DNA of 64,000 nucleotides. It comes from Escallonia rubra (lineage: Eukaryota > Streptophyta > Magnoliopsida > Escalloniales > Escalloniaceae). The notes under the pieces were generated by a model that did no database searches, was not told where the DNA came from, and saw nothing but the letters and a program-made list of their open reading frames with translations. Shown here in pieces: positions 54,401 through 64,000 of this stretch. How positions within the stretch are numbered: position 1 is the first letter of the stretch; each line of letters opens with the position of its first letter. Made by a program: the position numbers and the translations under genes. The stretch lies in NCBI GenBank assembly GCA_033065855.1, contig JAVXUO010002425.1:1-64000 (forward strand). Direction: 5' to 3'.

Positions 54401-57400
54401 TCAGCTTCATTGGAAGCACCGACACCTCTTATAGGACGAGGTATGGTGTCCGACACTTACCGACACCTTGACACCTCACCGACACCTCCGGACACGTGTC
54501 CGAATTTATTTATTTATTTTTTAATTACCGGACACCTCTTGAAGATGTGTCGGACACCTCTTTAAGAAGTGTCGGACACCTTGTGAAGAAATGTGCACTC
54601 GTATGGGGCCAAAATACAATATTTCAAATTTATTTGGGGGATAAATCTGGGGTTTTTTAGAAATGAACTTTTAGGCCAGACCTTAATCAGATCGACCCAA
54701 CAAAAGGTACCTTCTTCTTTCTCTCTCATCTCTGTCTTTTCTTTCTTTTTGTTGCCTAAAGCATCCAAGCTTGCCAGTCAAGAGTAAGATAGGTCAACAT
54801 TTCCGACCTCATTTACAGACCATCTGACTATATAAAACATCTCATTCATACCTTTGGTCTCATGTCTTTTTTCCTTCTCTCTTATTATTGTTGAGACTCT
54901 AATCATGGTACTGTTGAAACATTCAACTGCTTTCTTGTTGCCGACCTTTTTTCTTGTTACTGTTGAGACTATTTCATGTTACTTGCTTTCTTTCTCATCC
55001 ATTTTGAACGAAATTTAATTGCTCCAATTGAGATGTGTGTATGTGTGTGGTCTATTACACACACATATATATTCTGCGGTGTCCAAAATCTGGTTTTTTG
55101 AAAATTGCGGTGTTCGGTGTCCCGGTCGGTGTCGGACACGGTGTCCGTGTCCATGCTACCTAATGGTAGCACTGTAGTTTAACACTGTACTGTAGGCATC
55201 TCACTGATCAATTATGCAGATGACGGTTTTGAACTACCATGCAGTTGGTCTCTTGTAACAGAAAGGCTAATTGATTAAGTTTACTCGAATTTTTGTTCAT
55301 AAAAAAAGTTCTTTTCATAAATAGAAATTTTCAATCTAATCTATGATTGAAAAAAGCTATAGATATCTTATGAACTAGTGTAGGTTGCACTTCTTTATAT
55401 CTAAGATTTGTTTGTAACTTTCTCAACAACACAAGCTTGGTCGAGTAAGTATAGCATGGTCCCGAACTATAGGTCTCGAACAATTACGATTGTTGGATTA
55501 AAGAGATTTGATGTGGTAGAAGGAGGGGCTAAGAGAGGCTTATCTTACAATATATCCAAGGGTCCTAAACGGTTGAGACCATCGATCCCTGACCATACAA
55601 TATTTTCTAAGGTTGGGGGACTTAATGTGAAATTGAGGAATTTTTTAAGACTTATTTGGTGTAATTAAATTATGTAGATCTACTGTAATACAATATATAT
55701 ATATATATATATATGTATTTCCTCTCTTAAATTAATAATAGTACAGATAAATTTCATTATGAAGTATTAGAATATATCAAATACACCTTATGGAACGGAG
55801 TTGGTTCCTTGAAAAATTAGTAATTATTAGAGATTATTAACTTATTGAATATTACTATAAGCATATATATATGAAGCATAGATCACGTTTAGGCAACTAA
55901 AAGCATTGGATCTATGAATGCTCAAGTTTAGTGATCCAATAACATAGAAACGACATAATAGTCCAGTTTCTCGCGCCAGGCTAGTTGATAAAGTAACTAC
56001 TAAATGATGGAAAATATTCATAAGTAAATAAATGACAATGTTTTGTCAACCTCAAAAGCTTAGTCATCTGAAGATGTATAGGAAGATAAGGATAATTAAA
56101 AACTATCCCAACATACAAGCGTTTATAACAGCTTCGGAAAAAGACGGGACTTACAGCATAAGCTTTACGCCGTTTGAGAGCTTCACGAGCGAGATCCTCA
56201 TCTCCCTTTCCAAGAGCAAGTTGTGCCCGACGGTACCTATGATTAAAATACATAATAAACCAAAAGCAATCCGAAAAATCATTTTCCTATTAAAGCACTT
56301 AATTAAGGATTTCAAGGCATCTACCAATCTTCCGAAGCTTTTTCTGCTGTTTTGTATTTGTTTTCCATTTGCTTTTGTGATGCCAGAACCTTCAAAAAAG
56401 TGGAAACATGTGAGTCTTTTGACTTCTTCTCACTCCTCTCTTTATGCTCTACATATCCAACACTTCTAAAGAAAAGGAAAACACATAAGCACAGCTCCTT
56501 AACAGTGACAATTAACGTACTTGGGCTGTAGCTTGACGCATCTTTACCAAATCATCATTCATTTCAAGAACAGATTGTTCTAAGATCTTCTCTGGGTCCT
56601 CGAAGGAGCTTATAATTGCATTTGCATATGACTACACTTATGACAGAGAAAATAGGGAAAGAGCATTTCAGTAGTGCGTGACAGACCCAATATTCGAAGT
56701 CAAAATGCCACAGTAAAATGACAAAATATGAATGTCCTAGTAACCTTAATAACACGAGCAAAACGGTCAAAGAGGTTCATACGAGTACCAAGAGCACCCC
56801 TACCATGACCATTACATCTGGATCTGTTGGATTGAGATAGTCGTAACCCTGAAACCTTCAGAGCTCCCCCTGCAAGGGAAATAAACAAATACGAATTTTT
56901 GGAAAATTAAGTTTTGAGATTTGGGTAAGACGTCAATTACAAAGATAAAAGGAATAGAAACAAAAGATATTACATTATTACATGCATTTAGCACATATGT
57001 GCAAGTGTAACTTGTGTTGCTGCAAAAACAGAGAAAACTACAAGCACAAAAGTGAAGCAAATATTCTATTGGAAAAGATCACAGGACAATTTAAATGATT
57101 TTGATAAGGTCATCACTAGAGTGTCTCTGCAAGTCCAGATGATGTAGAAGAGTGTAACAAAAAGAAGTCATGGCTAATTGCGTTTTCTATGCGAAGAGTT
57201 ATGGTAATAGCAAAGAAAGAGCCAAAAAAAATAAAAAATCAGCACCATAATTAAGGGAAAATGCGCTCCGTAATGAATAACGACATTATTAGTAGGAGCA
57301 CGGCAATCTCTAATATTTTGTTAGATTCCAATGAGTCGAGTTAGGTAGCGATATTGCAAAGAGCTTGAATCTTCTTACTATCATGGAAAAATTACTCTAG

Positions 57401-60400
57401 GGGGGTAGTTCTTAAGTTTAAAAAGGAGTTCTTACTATTTCTTCTTTCCTTTTTTACACTTCTATACAGCGACCCAATTCTGTTAAAAAACCCTTTCACT
57501 CCAAAACCCCTTTCTCTACCATCAATAATCTCGACCCCTAGGGATCATTACCATGATAAGCCCAATTGATACATGACCGCAAAACCAACCCTCCCAGAAG
57601 CTTAAGCTGTCAGGATTGGAGCAATTAATCCTCATAGAGGGTTGCTTTTCCCAGGCTTCCCGTTTGGTTTCTTAGTGCGCCCCACGGCAGGTCCCAGCTC
57701 AAAGGCCACCACAACAGCAGGTTTCATGTGGACCAGCCCACCTCAGTGGATCCCACCATGGGGCACCCTGTCCAGCAGGAACAATGCTCCTGCATTCTTC
57801 TCTCTTGCTGAGGAGACTTGAACCTGGGACCTTTCACTCTGATACCACTTGACGCAGAACGACATGGTGAAACAATTTAAGATGTCAAAAGAAGAAAAGA
57901 ACTTGAGGAGTCACTCCTAGAGACCCTTATGCATCATACAACCCAAAAGCACATATGCTAGATCTTTCGATTAGTTCAAGACTCCATTGAACATAAAACA
58001 GTACAGCCCTGAATGTAATAAAAAAGAAAAGGAGGTTCCTTAGTAGCAAAACACTGAAGGATGAATGAACCTCAAGGAGGTGACAATTTGGTTAAAAACG
58101 GCTTACAAAAAGGCTAAGTAACCTTTTAGACAAAGAAAACAAAATTACAACAACACTCTTATCATAAAATCTTACAAAAATTAAAAGCCAACTCAGCAGA
58201 AAAAGACTCTTAAAGATAACTTAAGACTAATAGACCTCCCAAATCGCTTCCCCATGATCCAGCATATTCCAAATTAATGTCTGAGCATTTGAAGAATCTT
58301 TTCCACGTCTCATATAAACTTTCAGTGGTTGCTGCCATTTGTCCCTCCCACTCAATCTAGAGTTAAGTACCCTAAGCAATGAAAACACCACCAAGCAGCT
58401 CAAGTACTATTGTCATGAACAGTTCACTTTATAAAGGGGCTGGTGGGATCGAACATAGAGTTTTTCTAAAAGGAAAGACTCTCTTCTTTTGAGAGTACAA
58501 TGACGATCCCCTGATCGGTAAAGAAGGGATTCTGCTTTCGGGCAAAAATGAGGATGAACCACTAGGTGAATTAAGAAATGGTGTGCATGCCAATTATGGA
58601 GATCAGTTTTGAATTTGAAGTAGGGAAACTCGTTCATTCAGACACGACAGACAAATTACAATGGAGATACTTGAGGAAATGGATTCCTTTTGATGGCAGC
58701 TTCGGTGAAGAAACTTATGGCTGCATTGGTGAATAGACTTATGGCAGACATAGGGGTATGGCAGCTTTATGGCGGAGTATACTTTCTGGTTGGGTTGACT
58801 TTTTTGAAGAATATATCCTTTAAGGTGGTAAGAGAAGGTGGGTGAAGCTTTTAGCCTAATAAGTGGTGTGAGGGGAGCTATTTCATAGGCGACTTTATAG
58901 ATTGGAACTGTCTCCATTCAGGCAATTGGAGAACTAGGGATCTTAGATTCAGCAATTGATGTTCTATGGTAGAAACCTGGAAGCAAGGGGATCGTATTCT
59001 GTTTGCTCATTCTACTCAATTTCGAGAGGGTGAATCCGGTTTCATCTCCATGGAATGTCATTTGACGAGCAAATGCTCGTTAGAAAGAGGGCCTTTTTCC
59101 GTGGACAGAAGCCATACACAAGTTGAAAGGCAGGGGAGGAAGATGGTAGCTGGTGCATCATTTAAAAAGGATGGGGACTCATTGACAGTGGATCATCATC
59201 TAGCCCGTTGTGACGTGGTCAATCATATCTAGTTTGGGACTTTGTTGTTCGCTGTGTAGCTGTCTCCTGGGTCGTTTCGGATCTATTGAGGTGCTAGAGC
59301 AGGGTCGTAAAAGTGTTGCTCTGAAGCTCCAGGTTGGCTCCTCTATGTTCAATAATTAATATGGAGGAAAAACATTTGGCAGACAGGACAGAGCTCTCCT
59401 TACATAATCTGCAACTCTATACTTAAGACCTTTGTTTCATGGCTCAATAAGGGCCCAATGATGATCATAGCTGGCTCAAAAATTTTAACTGTGGCATTTA
59501 AAGATGCATGTATCCTGGATGCTGTGATATAGCTATTTTTACTCCGTTCCAGAATGCATGCTGCTAATCTGGTTTTCGTAGGAAACTTTGTTAGTTTGGT
59601 GAGGGTTCTGTTCCCAGTTTTTTGGTCCTGCTTTTTAAGTCTACTTTCTGTGTACATGGGCTGCCCCCTAGCCTTTGGATTTATTAAAAGTTTAAGTTCT
59701 ACTTATACAGCACTAAACTAAACCCCCTTAAGCCTCTCAACTCACTCCATTGTAGGTTGGATCCTCAATTCTCAACCCTTCTCAGCTTTTAATACTAAGT
59801 CTCCTCAAGAGCCTCCATCGAGCTTTTGACCATAAAACCACATCAAATCCGGCATTCTCACTGAGAGTGCTTGGCAATACTTAGACTACATCAAGTTGCT
59901 ACCAAAAGCTAACTGATCCTACTTACCCGCGTAAAAACATAAAAGCGGAAAGCATGATAATAATGAGATGGAACTCAAATCACAAGCATCAAGCAAGTAT
60001 GGTAGTATGACAAGTTGAAAGGTTTAAAGGCTATGACTCAATCCTGGAGGTTTGTATTGCTGCATTAACATCAAGGAAGTCGATGTGGAAAAACATAAAA
60101 GCTGCTGTTGTCCAAATCAAGTCGCCGCAGCACTGTCTTCTTATACCATTCCCTATAACCACGAATCACTGAAAGCCGAAGCTGGTGATAAAAGCCAGAG
60201 GCTGACAGACTGTAGGCCAGGCTAAGAGGCGAAAGGGAGGGATCTAGGCCACTTTAAGCTTTCTAGATTTTATAATGTTTTAGCTCATACTGCATCACTT
60301 CAGATGAGGAAGGCAGTGGCATCAGAAGGATCCCTCTTTTAAAACAAATGATGAAATCTAACCTGCATAAAGTGGGTGAACCTCGAGTGGTGTTACACAC

Positions 60401-61889
60401 TCTTGACAAGTGGTGTGATATTACCTGAAGCTTCAAAGCCTAAAAACATTACATATTGGGGAACGGAAGCCACTTTGAGGGGCCGAGTCAAATACAGAAG
60501 AGACATGACCTCAAGTTAGACAAGCCAATTCACAAAGTACTTCTCTCTCATATTTTATTGATGGCAGTAGCTTAGCAATAAGCTAGAAAATAGCAACCAA
60601 TTCTACCATTAATTCGCTAACTAAAACATAGCACCTAACCTACAAACTAGCAACAACCTGATTCCTCTACCAGTCCCACATTCTCCGTTGGACCAGATAC
60701 AAGTTATGTTCCTAAAAAAGCTATTAATTAACTTATCAAGAAGAAAATGAAATTGTAACCGTAGATACATAAACGGAATCCCTCCAGCACGTGGGCAGAG
60801 TTTCATATAGCTGTGAAAGTACATACCATTCCAAATATCCCTCAATTTGGCATAAGAACAGGGCTTAATAGCTCGAGTTACTCTTTGACGGAAACAAGCA
60901 ATCAACTATTATAAACTTAAGCAAGTATTCTTAAAATCAGAATTCTCACGTCAGTATCAGCCCCATAAGACAAACGTCAGTACCAGCCCACTAAGTTATC
61001 CCCCAGAGTCTGTCTATCAACACATATTTCGGTTACCTTACTATTGTAACTGCTCATAGCGTATTTTGGAGAATAGAACATGAATGTGACATATTAAGGC
61101 ACCAGTAAGGCACAAGACAGTATGAATTAGAACTAATTAAGATGAATCAAGAATAGTTGTAAGACCTAGTAAGTAGCAAACACAACTCAAGATGCCCTCT
61201 AACTAGCAACATCGTTACAGTATCTCGGCAATAATTTGCATATAACATAAGGTCATTTCTTAGCAGGGCCCTTTCACAAGTATGAAGCACATTTTCCGGC
61301 CAATTCCAAACAGTCAGATACTGCTAGGCAGGAATTGGACACATGATGGATCTTTTAGATGCTCAATCAAATAGGAAAAAAAATAATTCTTTCTCCTTTT
61401 TTTTTTTTTCCCCCTTAGTTGAAAGCGGTCTCGCTCTATGGCATCAAAATTTTAAATTCTATACAATTGTTACAGTATGAGAAACACCAGCTACAAACCT
61501 AAAGAACGTTTTTAAGTACTTATGCCGATCATGGAACCGTGCTTCCAGTTTAATGTTCACCCACTTGTACACATTGGTGTCTTAGTTCATTGAGCACATC
61601 TAGTATGTAATCGAGTTTGCAACTAATTAAGCAGCAAAAAGTACTAAGAACCATAACAACAAAAGAACTCATCTCATTTCACAAAAGGGAAATTGACACA
61701 GACCACAGCAAGAAAATTGTAAGAACTGAAATGGGCACGTATAAATAATTGACAAGTACCTCCACCGCCATAGAAAGAACTTCTGAAAGGAGGTGCCCTG
61801 ACGACAAGGAACCTATTAGAGGGTGCCTGTAACGAAACAGATGGTACTGAAGCCATGCTTAAGCCTGTGATGGGTGCTCTTATTGACAT
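45453..61889 (-). CDS. VIPP1: VIPP1/IM30, 11 coding exons
   Basis: VIPP1 is a PspA/ESCRT-III-superfamily protein of plastid membranes that forms rings and rods and supports thylakoid and envelope maintenance. Coding exons on the minus strand: 61889-61760, 56869-56745, 56631-56521, 56389-56325, 56236-56155, 52442-52368, 52232-52162, 52061-51979, 49916-49852, 47147-47073, 45569-45453. All introns have GT..AG ends, phases match at every junction, and the total is 999 nt (332 residues; Arabidopsis about 330). Exon 1 is a transit peptide ([11 protein letters not shown]). Exon 2 reaches the mature start [12 protein letters not shown]. The middle is the PspA coiled coil ([59 protein letters not shown]). 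Exon 11 has [13 protein letters not shown] and ends KEMRKRVRE, the VIPP1-specific C-terminal tail that separates it from PspA. The start ATG at 61889 aligns with the family; only a TTG lies upstream in frame. Confidence 0.95.
45570..47072 (-). other. VIPP1 intron 10
   Basis: About 1.5 kb. It holds a C-rich patch (46019-46065), a C homopolymer (about 46931-46948) followed by a CA run, and a short local duplication of ATCTTCCTGCCACAAAGCTC text near 45690-45800. No coding content. Confidence 0.75.
47148..49851 (-). other. VIPP1 intron 9
   Basis: About 2.7 kb. The donor (AAG|GTGAGA) and acceptor (TTGCAG) are clear. It contains the plus-strand copia fragment at 48750-49540, so the transposon lies antisense to VIPP1. 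A poly-T stretch lies near 47911-47928. Confidence 0.8.
48750..49540 (+). mobile_element. Ty1-copia RT/RNase H 3' fragment in VIPP1 intron 9
   Basis: Degenerate copia text: [27 protein letters not shown], then [36 protein letters not shown], and near 49300-49380 [20 protein letters not shown] with TKHIEQECV. It ends in a polypurine tract CTTGAGGGAGCA followed by TGTTAAAATGTTAG at 49540, a probable 3' LTR start whose right end I could not fix. Stops and frame changes throughout. Confidence 0.85.
49917..51978 (-). other. VIPP1 intron 8
   Basis: About 2.1 kb, AT-rich, with no element recognised. It has a poly-T run near 50261-50276 and short ORFs without motifs. Confidence 0.75.
52443..56154 (-). 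other. VIPP1 intron 5
   Basis: About 3.7 kb. It contains a G homopolymer of more than 15 bp near 52582, the GTGTCC-rich element at 54415-55160 and a TA run near 55691-55713. An ORF at 55408-55668 (with [18 protein letters not shown]) has no family I recognise. Confidence 0.75.
54415..55160. mobile_element. candidate TIR element with GTGTCC-rich ends
   Basis: The left end (54415-54585) is packed with GACACC/GTGTCCGACAC words. The right end (55105-55155) carries the same words in inverted orientation (TCGGTGTCGGACACGGTGTC). The middle is AT- and T-rich. The pattern of inverted subterminal motif clusters fits a non-autonomous DNA transposon. Terminal repeats are imperfect (AGCACCGACAC against GGACACGGACAC complement) and no target duplication was found, so exact boundaries are uncertain. 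Confidence 0.4.
56870..61759 (-). other. VIPP1 intron 1
   Basis: About 4.9 kb between the transit-peptide exon and the exon carrying the mature N-terminus. Donor G|GTACTTG at 61759, acceptor CCCTTGCAG ending 56870. It contains a SINE-like sequence at 57535-57865. The rest, including ORFs near 58600-59230, shows no recognisable coding content. Confidence 0.8.
57535..57865 (-). mobile_element. tRNA-related SINE-like sequence
   Basis: Read on the minus strand from about 57865, the head is CAAGTGGTATCAGAGTG followed about 13 bp later by GGTTCAAGTCTCC. That resembles the A- and B-box spacing of a tRNA-derived SINE promoter, and is followed by some 250 bp of GC-richer body. No clear poly-T or poly-A tail or target duplication was fixed. 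It could instead be an old intron segment with chance tRNA-like words. Confidence 0.35.
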
Positions 61890-62180
61890 TCCTCTCGACC
61901 AAAACCCGAGTTTCAATTTTTGCAGAATCTAAAGATTGTCCAGAAGCCAAAGGTATCAAAAGTCCTGGAGTATGTATATGTGCAGAGATAGAGAGAGAGG
62001 GGTCACAAGAAAGTACTTCTGTTTGCTCTCCCTCTTTTGCTTTCTTCGTATTTTGTGGTCATCTCCGGCGATCTTTGGATTTTGTATTATTTGATTTATT
62101 TCCATGAATTACCGGTTTCTTTGGCTTAGCTTGTGAGTCAGTTTTTTGGTACATCTACTTTAGGTTTCTATTTATTTATT
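61890..62180 (-). promoter_or_regulatory. VIPP1 leader and promoter region
   Basis: Upstream of the VIPP1 ATG on the minus strand is a leader with a CTCTCTCTATCTCTG tract near 61990-62005. Further up lies an AT-rich AATAAATAAATAG string (62163-62180) that could serve as TATA. There is no experimental mark to fix the start site. Confidence 0.35.
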
Positions 62181-62589
62181 TTGTATCCAAAATAAAAAAA
62201 TTTGTTACGACGCTCTATATGCACCATCTCGAAATCTGTTTGAAGCACTTCCGGGTAGAAACTCCAATATATAGACCTCTTAAGTTCTCAATTACTTATT
62301 TGGACATGTTTATCTGCACAGATATTTGCTCCTTTTGAATTAATGACTACGAGCGTGTTTGGGATTTTTTGACATACATTCAAAACTAATTAAAAAAAAA
62401 TTCAAAAATATAAATTCTGATTAAATCATAATGTAAAAAAATAAAAATGAGAGAATAATTACTTCTCCATAACTAGGTTTGATTAAATAAAGTACCATAA
62501 TATCCTTATATTTAGCATTTGTAGTCTAACACTAAATATTTGGTCATTTTGTCTCATTAGAATACTTTAGTACCTTTTATTTAACCATC

Positions 62590-62815
62590 ATCCATAACTT
62601 AAAGTTAATATTGCTTAAAATAACTTAAAGTTGATTTAAAAAGTTGAATTAATCTGAAATTTGTTTTCAAGAATCAATCTCAAATAAGCTAAAGTGCATC
62701 TCCAGTTGAGCAATAATCTGATTCGTAAAGTTAATATGCTTAAAATAGCTTAAAGTTAATTTAAAAAATTAAATTAATCTAAAATTTGCCATCAAGAATC
62801 GATCTCAAATATGCT
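62590..62815. repeat. diverged direct repeat, AT-rich
   Basis: Two copies (about 62600-62690 and 62728-62813) share TTGCTTAAAATAACTTAAAG/ATGCTTAAAATAGCTTAAAG and CAAGAATCAATCTCAAATA-type text. They lie just outside the Mutator-like element. Confidence 0.7.
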
Positions 62816-63188
62816 GAAGGGCAAATTACACTTATATCCCTGAGGTTTGGGTATAATTACAGCCAAGGATAATAGTTTGGTATAATTACACTTATGTTCT
62901 TTGACCAAATGGAATACAAAAATACATAACGGTTTTGACAAAAAGACCTAATTGCCCTTAAATAAAAGTTGAATTCCTGATTTGCCCTTGGGAGACAAAA
63001 AGCGGGAAAGTGGAAGCTCGTGCGTCATTTTATTATATCTCTTTTCTCTCTCCTCTCTCTCTCTCTCTCCCTCTCCCTCTCTCTCCTCGTTTCCCGTCTG
63101 TTCATCTCTCAGACACTAAAAAAACCCTAGTTCGTGGAAGATTGAAGTCGTGGTCGGCGTGAGAAAGCTGTGCTAGAAACAATTTAAG

Positions 63189-63699
63189 GTTAGTAATCGC
63201 GAACCCATTTGTTAGCCATTTACGTTGTTTTGTATGAACGTTAATACACTGTGTTTGGGTTTTGTTCTGCAAAATTTAGCCATTTTTAAAACTCATTTTC
63301 TCGTAGATCAACACCCAGTTGATGACTGCATGTTATGATCTTCGTCTGCTCAGTTTGAATTTTACGGTTTAGGGTTTTCTTTTTCGATTTAAACGTATGT
63401 CTGTGCTATCATGCAAATCTAAGGATGTCTAGGGTTTTTGCACTTAAGATATCCCTTGAATTGAAAGTGTAGTGGATTGTATGTTGTGTAGCATGTTTTC
63501 TCCTCATGCATTTGATGTATCTGTTTAGGTTAAGTAGTTTGCGGGAATGAAAAATTGGGGCTTTTCTGAAAAAAGCTTAATTAGTGACAAATGATGCCGT
63601 AATATCGTTGTGTCTGCAGTCTTTTGTCCTTACATGTTACTCTTTACACTTTACATATGTATTTAAAGTTAGGAGTATTTTCTTTTCATCTTATACCAG
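63189..63699 (+). other. 5' UTR intron of the MULE gene
   Basis: Donor TTTAAG|GTTAGT at 63189, acceptor TTATACCAG ending 63699. The leader exon upstream contains a long CT run and AAAACCCTAG, usual for plant leaders. Confidence 0.7.
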
Positions 63700-63707
63700 G
63701 TTCAGAT

Positions 63708-64000
63708 ATGGCTTCTCTTTACCATGATCTTAGGGTACATTATGACAAGAAGTTTGAGTTCAATATACCAAACGTTGATCCAGATAGGTACAGTTATATA
63801 GACCTGCTAGATGACATATGTAATCTGGGACTTAGTGATGTTATGAGCAATGTTAGTGGTATGTTTGCTATGAGTGCTTTAGTGGGTGGGACTGAGATGT
63901 GCATTGACATCGTAGATGATAGGAGTTTAATGGAGATGTTTAGGTTAAACAAGAGTGTGAAACTGATAGATGTGTATGTATCTGCTGTGGAGGCAATACC
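63708..64000 (+). CDS. MuDR-type transposase-related protein, N-terminal PB1-like domain (partial)
   Basis: The ATG at 63708 opens a frame that stays open to the window edge (97 complete codons). It begins MASLYHDLRVHYDKKFEF and continues with DRYSYIDLLDDICNLG, GTEMCIDIVDDRSLMEM and VKLIDVYVSAVEAI. This is the PB1-like N-terminal domain found in many plant proteins that continue into a MuDR/MULE transposase core and SWIM zinc finger. Those downstream domains are outside the window, so whether this copy is complete is unknown. The start follows the 5' UTR intron acceptor by 8 nt. Position inside a MULE-type terminal repeat supports transposase over a domesticated host gene. Confidence 0.75.
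   Translation, partial: MASLYHDLRVHYDKKFEFNIPNVDPDRYSYIDLLDDICNLGLSDVMSNVSGMFAMSALVGGTEMCIDIVDDRSLMEMFRLNKSVKLIDVYVSAVEAI

Larger units (their letters stand above)
62819..64000 (+). mobile_element. Mutator-like element, 5' part (runs off window)
   Basis: The left end at 62819 is GGGCAAATTACACTTATATC followed by CCTGAGGTTTGGG, text typical of plant MULE terminal inverted repeats, with an internal repetition of TATAATTACACTTAT within the first 100 bp. Inside follow a CT-rich promoter/leader (63040-63085) and an intron-containing gene with a PB1-like N-terminus as in MuDR-type transposases. The other terminus and the target duplication lie outside the window. Confidence 0.6.

Noticed and set aside
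55408..55668. 86-codon ORF in VIPP1 intron 5
   Set aside because: No family recognised, intronic, and no support beyond being open.
61890..61916. N-terminal extension of VIPP1 by nine residues
   Set aside because: Begins with TTG; the ATG at 61889 aligns with family starts.

Overview
The window reads as nuclear DNA of a eudicot plant. It is AT-rich and low in gene density, with spliceosomal introns, microsatellites and many retrotransposon remains. Every recognisable host gene is a plant gene, and three (VIPP1, TIC20-II and a 2S seed-albumin pseudogene) are plant-specific or plastid genes. I cannot name the species from the sequence alone.

Layout. 1-8198 is mostly unassigned non-coding DNA with small tandem duplications. 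8199-10568 (minus) is a complete, uninterrupted SEC15A-type exocyst gene, with a probable 5' UTR intron reaching a leader exon near 14.1-14.24 kb. 10.6-16.7 kb is AT-rich DNA with diverged direct repeats. 16721-18612 looks like a large solo LTR. 19319-21616 (minus) is a Ty1-copia gag/protease/integrase remnant split by a hAT element that has an exact 8-bp target duplication. 23292-23734 (plus) is a broken 2S albumin gene. 27225-28598 (minus) is a six-unit polyubiquitin gene with a 5' UTR intron ending immediately before the ATG. 30614-31147 is a fold-back element sitting inside a (TA)n tract and carrying five copies of a 23-bp palindrome. 31.6-33.75 kb is a duplicated copia fragment. 35820-40999 is a structurally complete but coding-dead Ty1-copia element (LTRs, PBS, polypurine tract, 5-bp target duplication). 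41.6-43.4 kb is further copia debris split by a second hAT-type element. 43508-44170 (minus) is TIC20-II. 45453-61889 (minus) is a complete 11-exon VIPP1/IM30 gene of 16.4 kb, whose long introns hold a copia fragment, a GTGTCC-rich element and a SINE-like sequence. From 62819 a Mutator-like element begins, with a PB1-like-domain transposase gene that runs off the right edge.

The host genes are not an operon or cluster. SEC15A acts in exocytosis, polyubiquitin supplies ubiquitin, and TIC20-II and VIPP1 are both imported chloroplast membrane-biogenesis proteins that happen to be neighbours on the same strand. All four intact host genes are on the minus strand. VIPP1 was assembled by hand from splice signals and reading frame: the 11 coding exons add to exactly 999 nt (332 codons plus stop), with every junction in phase. 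The most unusual structures are the fold-back element with repeated palindromes in (TA)n, the copia LTRs beginning TA rather than TG and each holding an internal duplication, and the decayed seed-storage gene.
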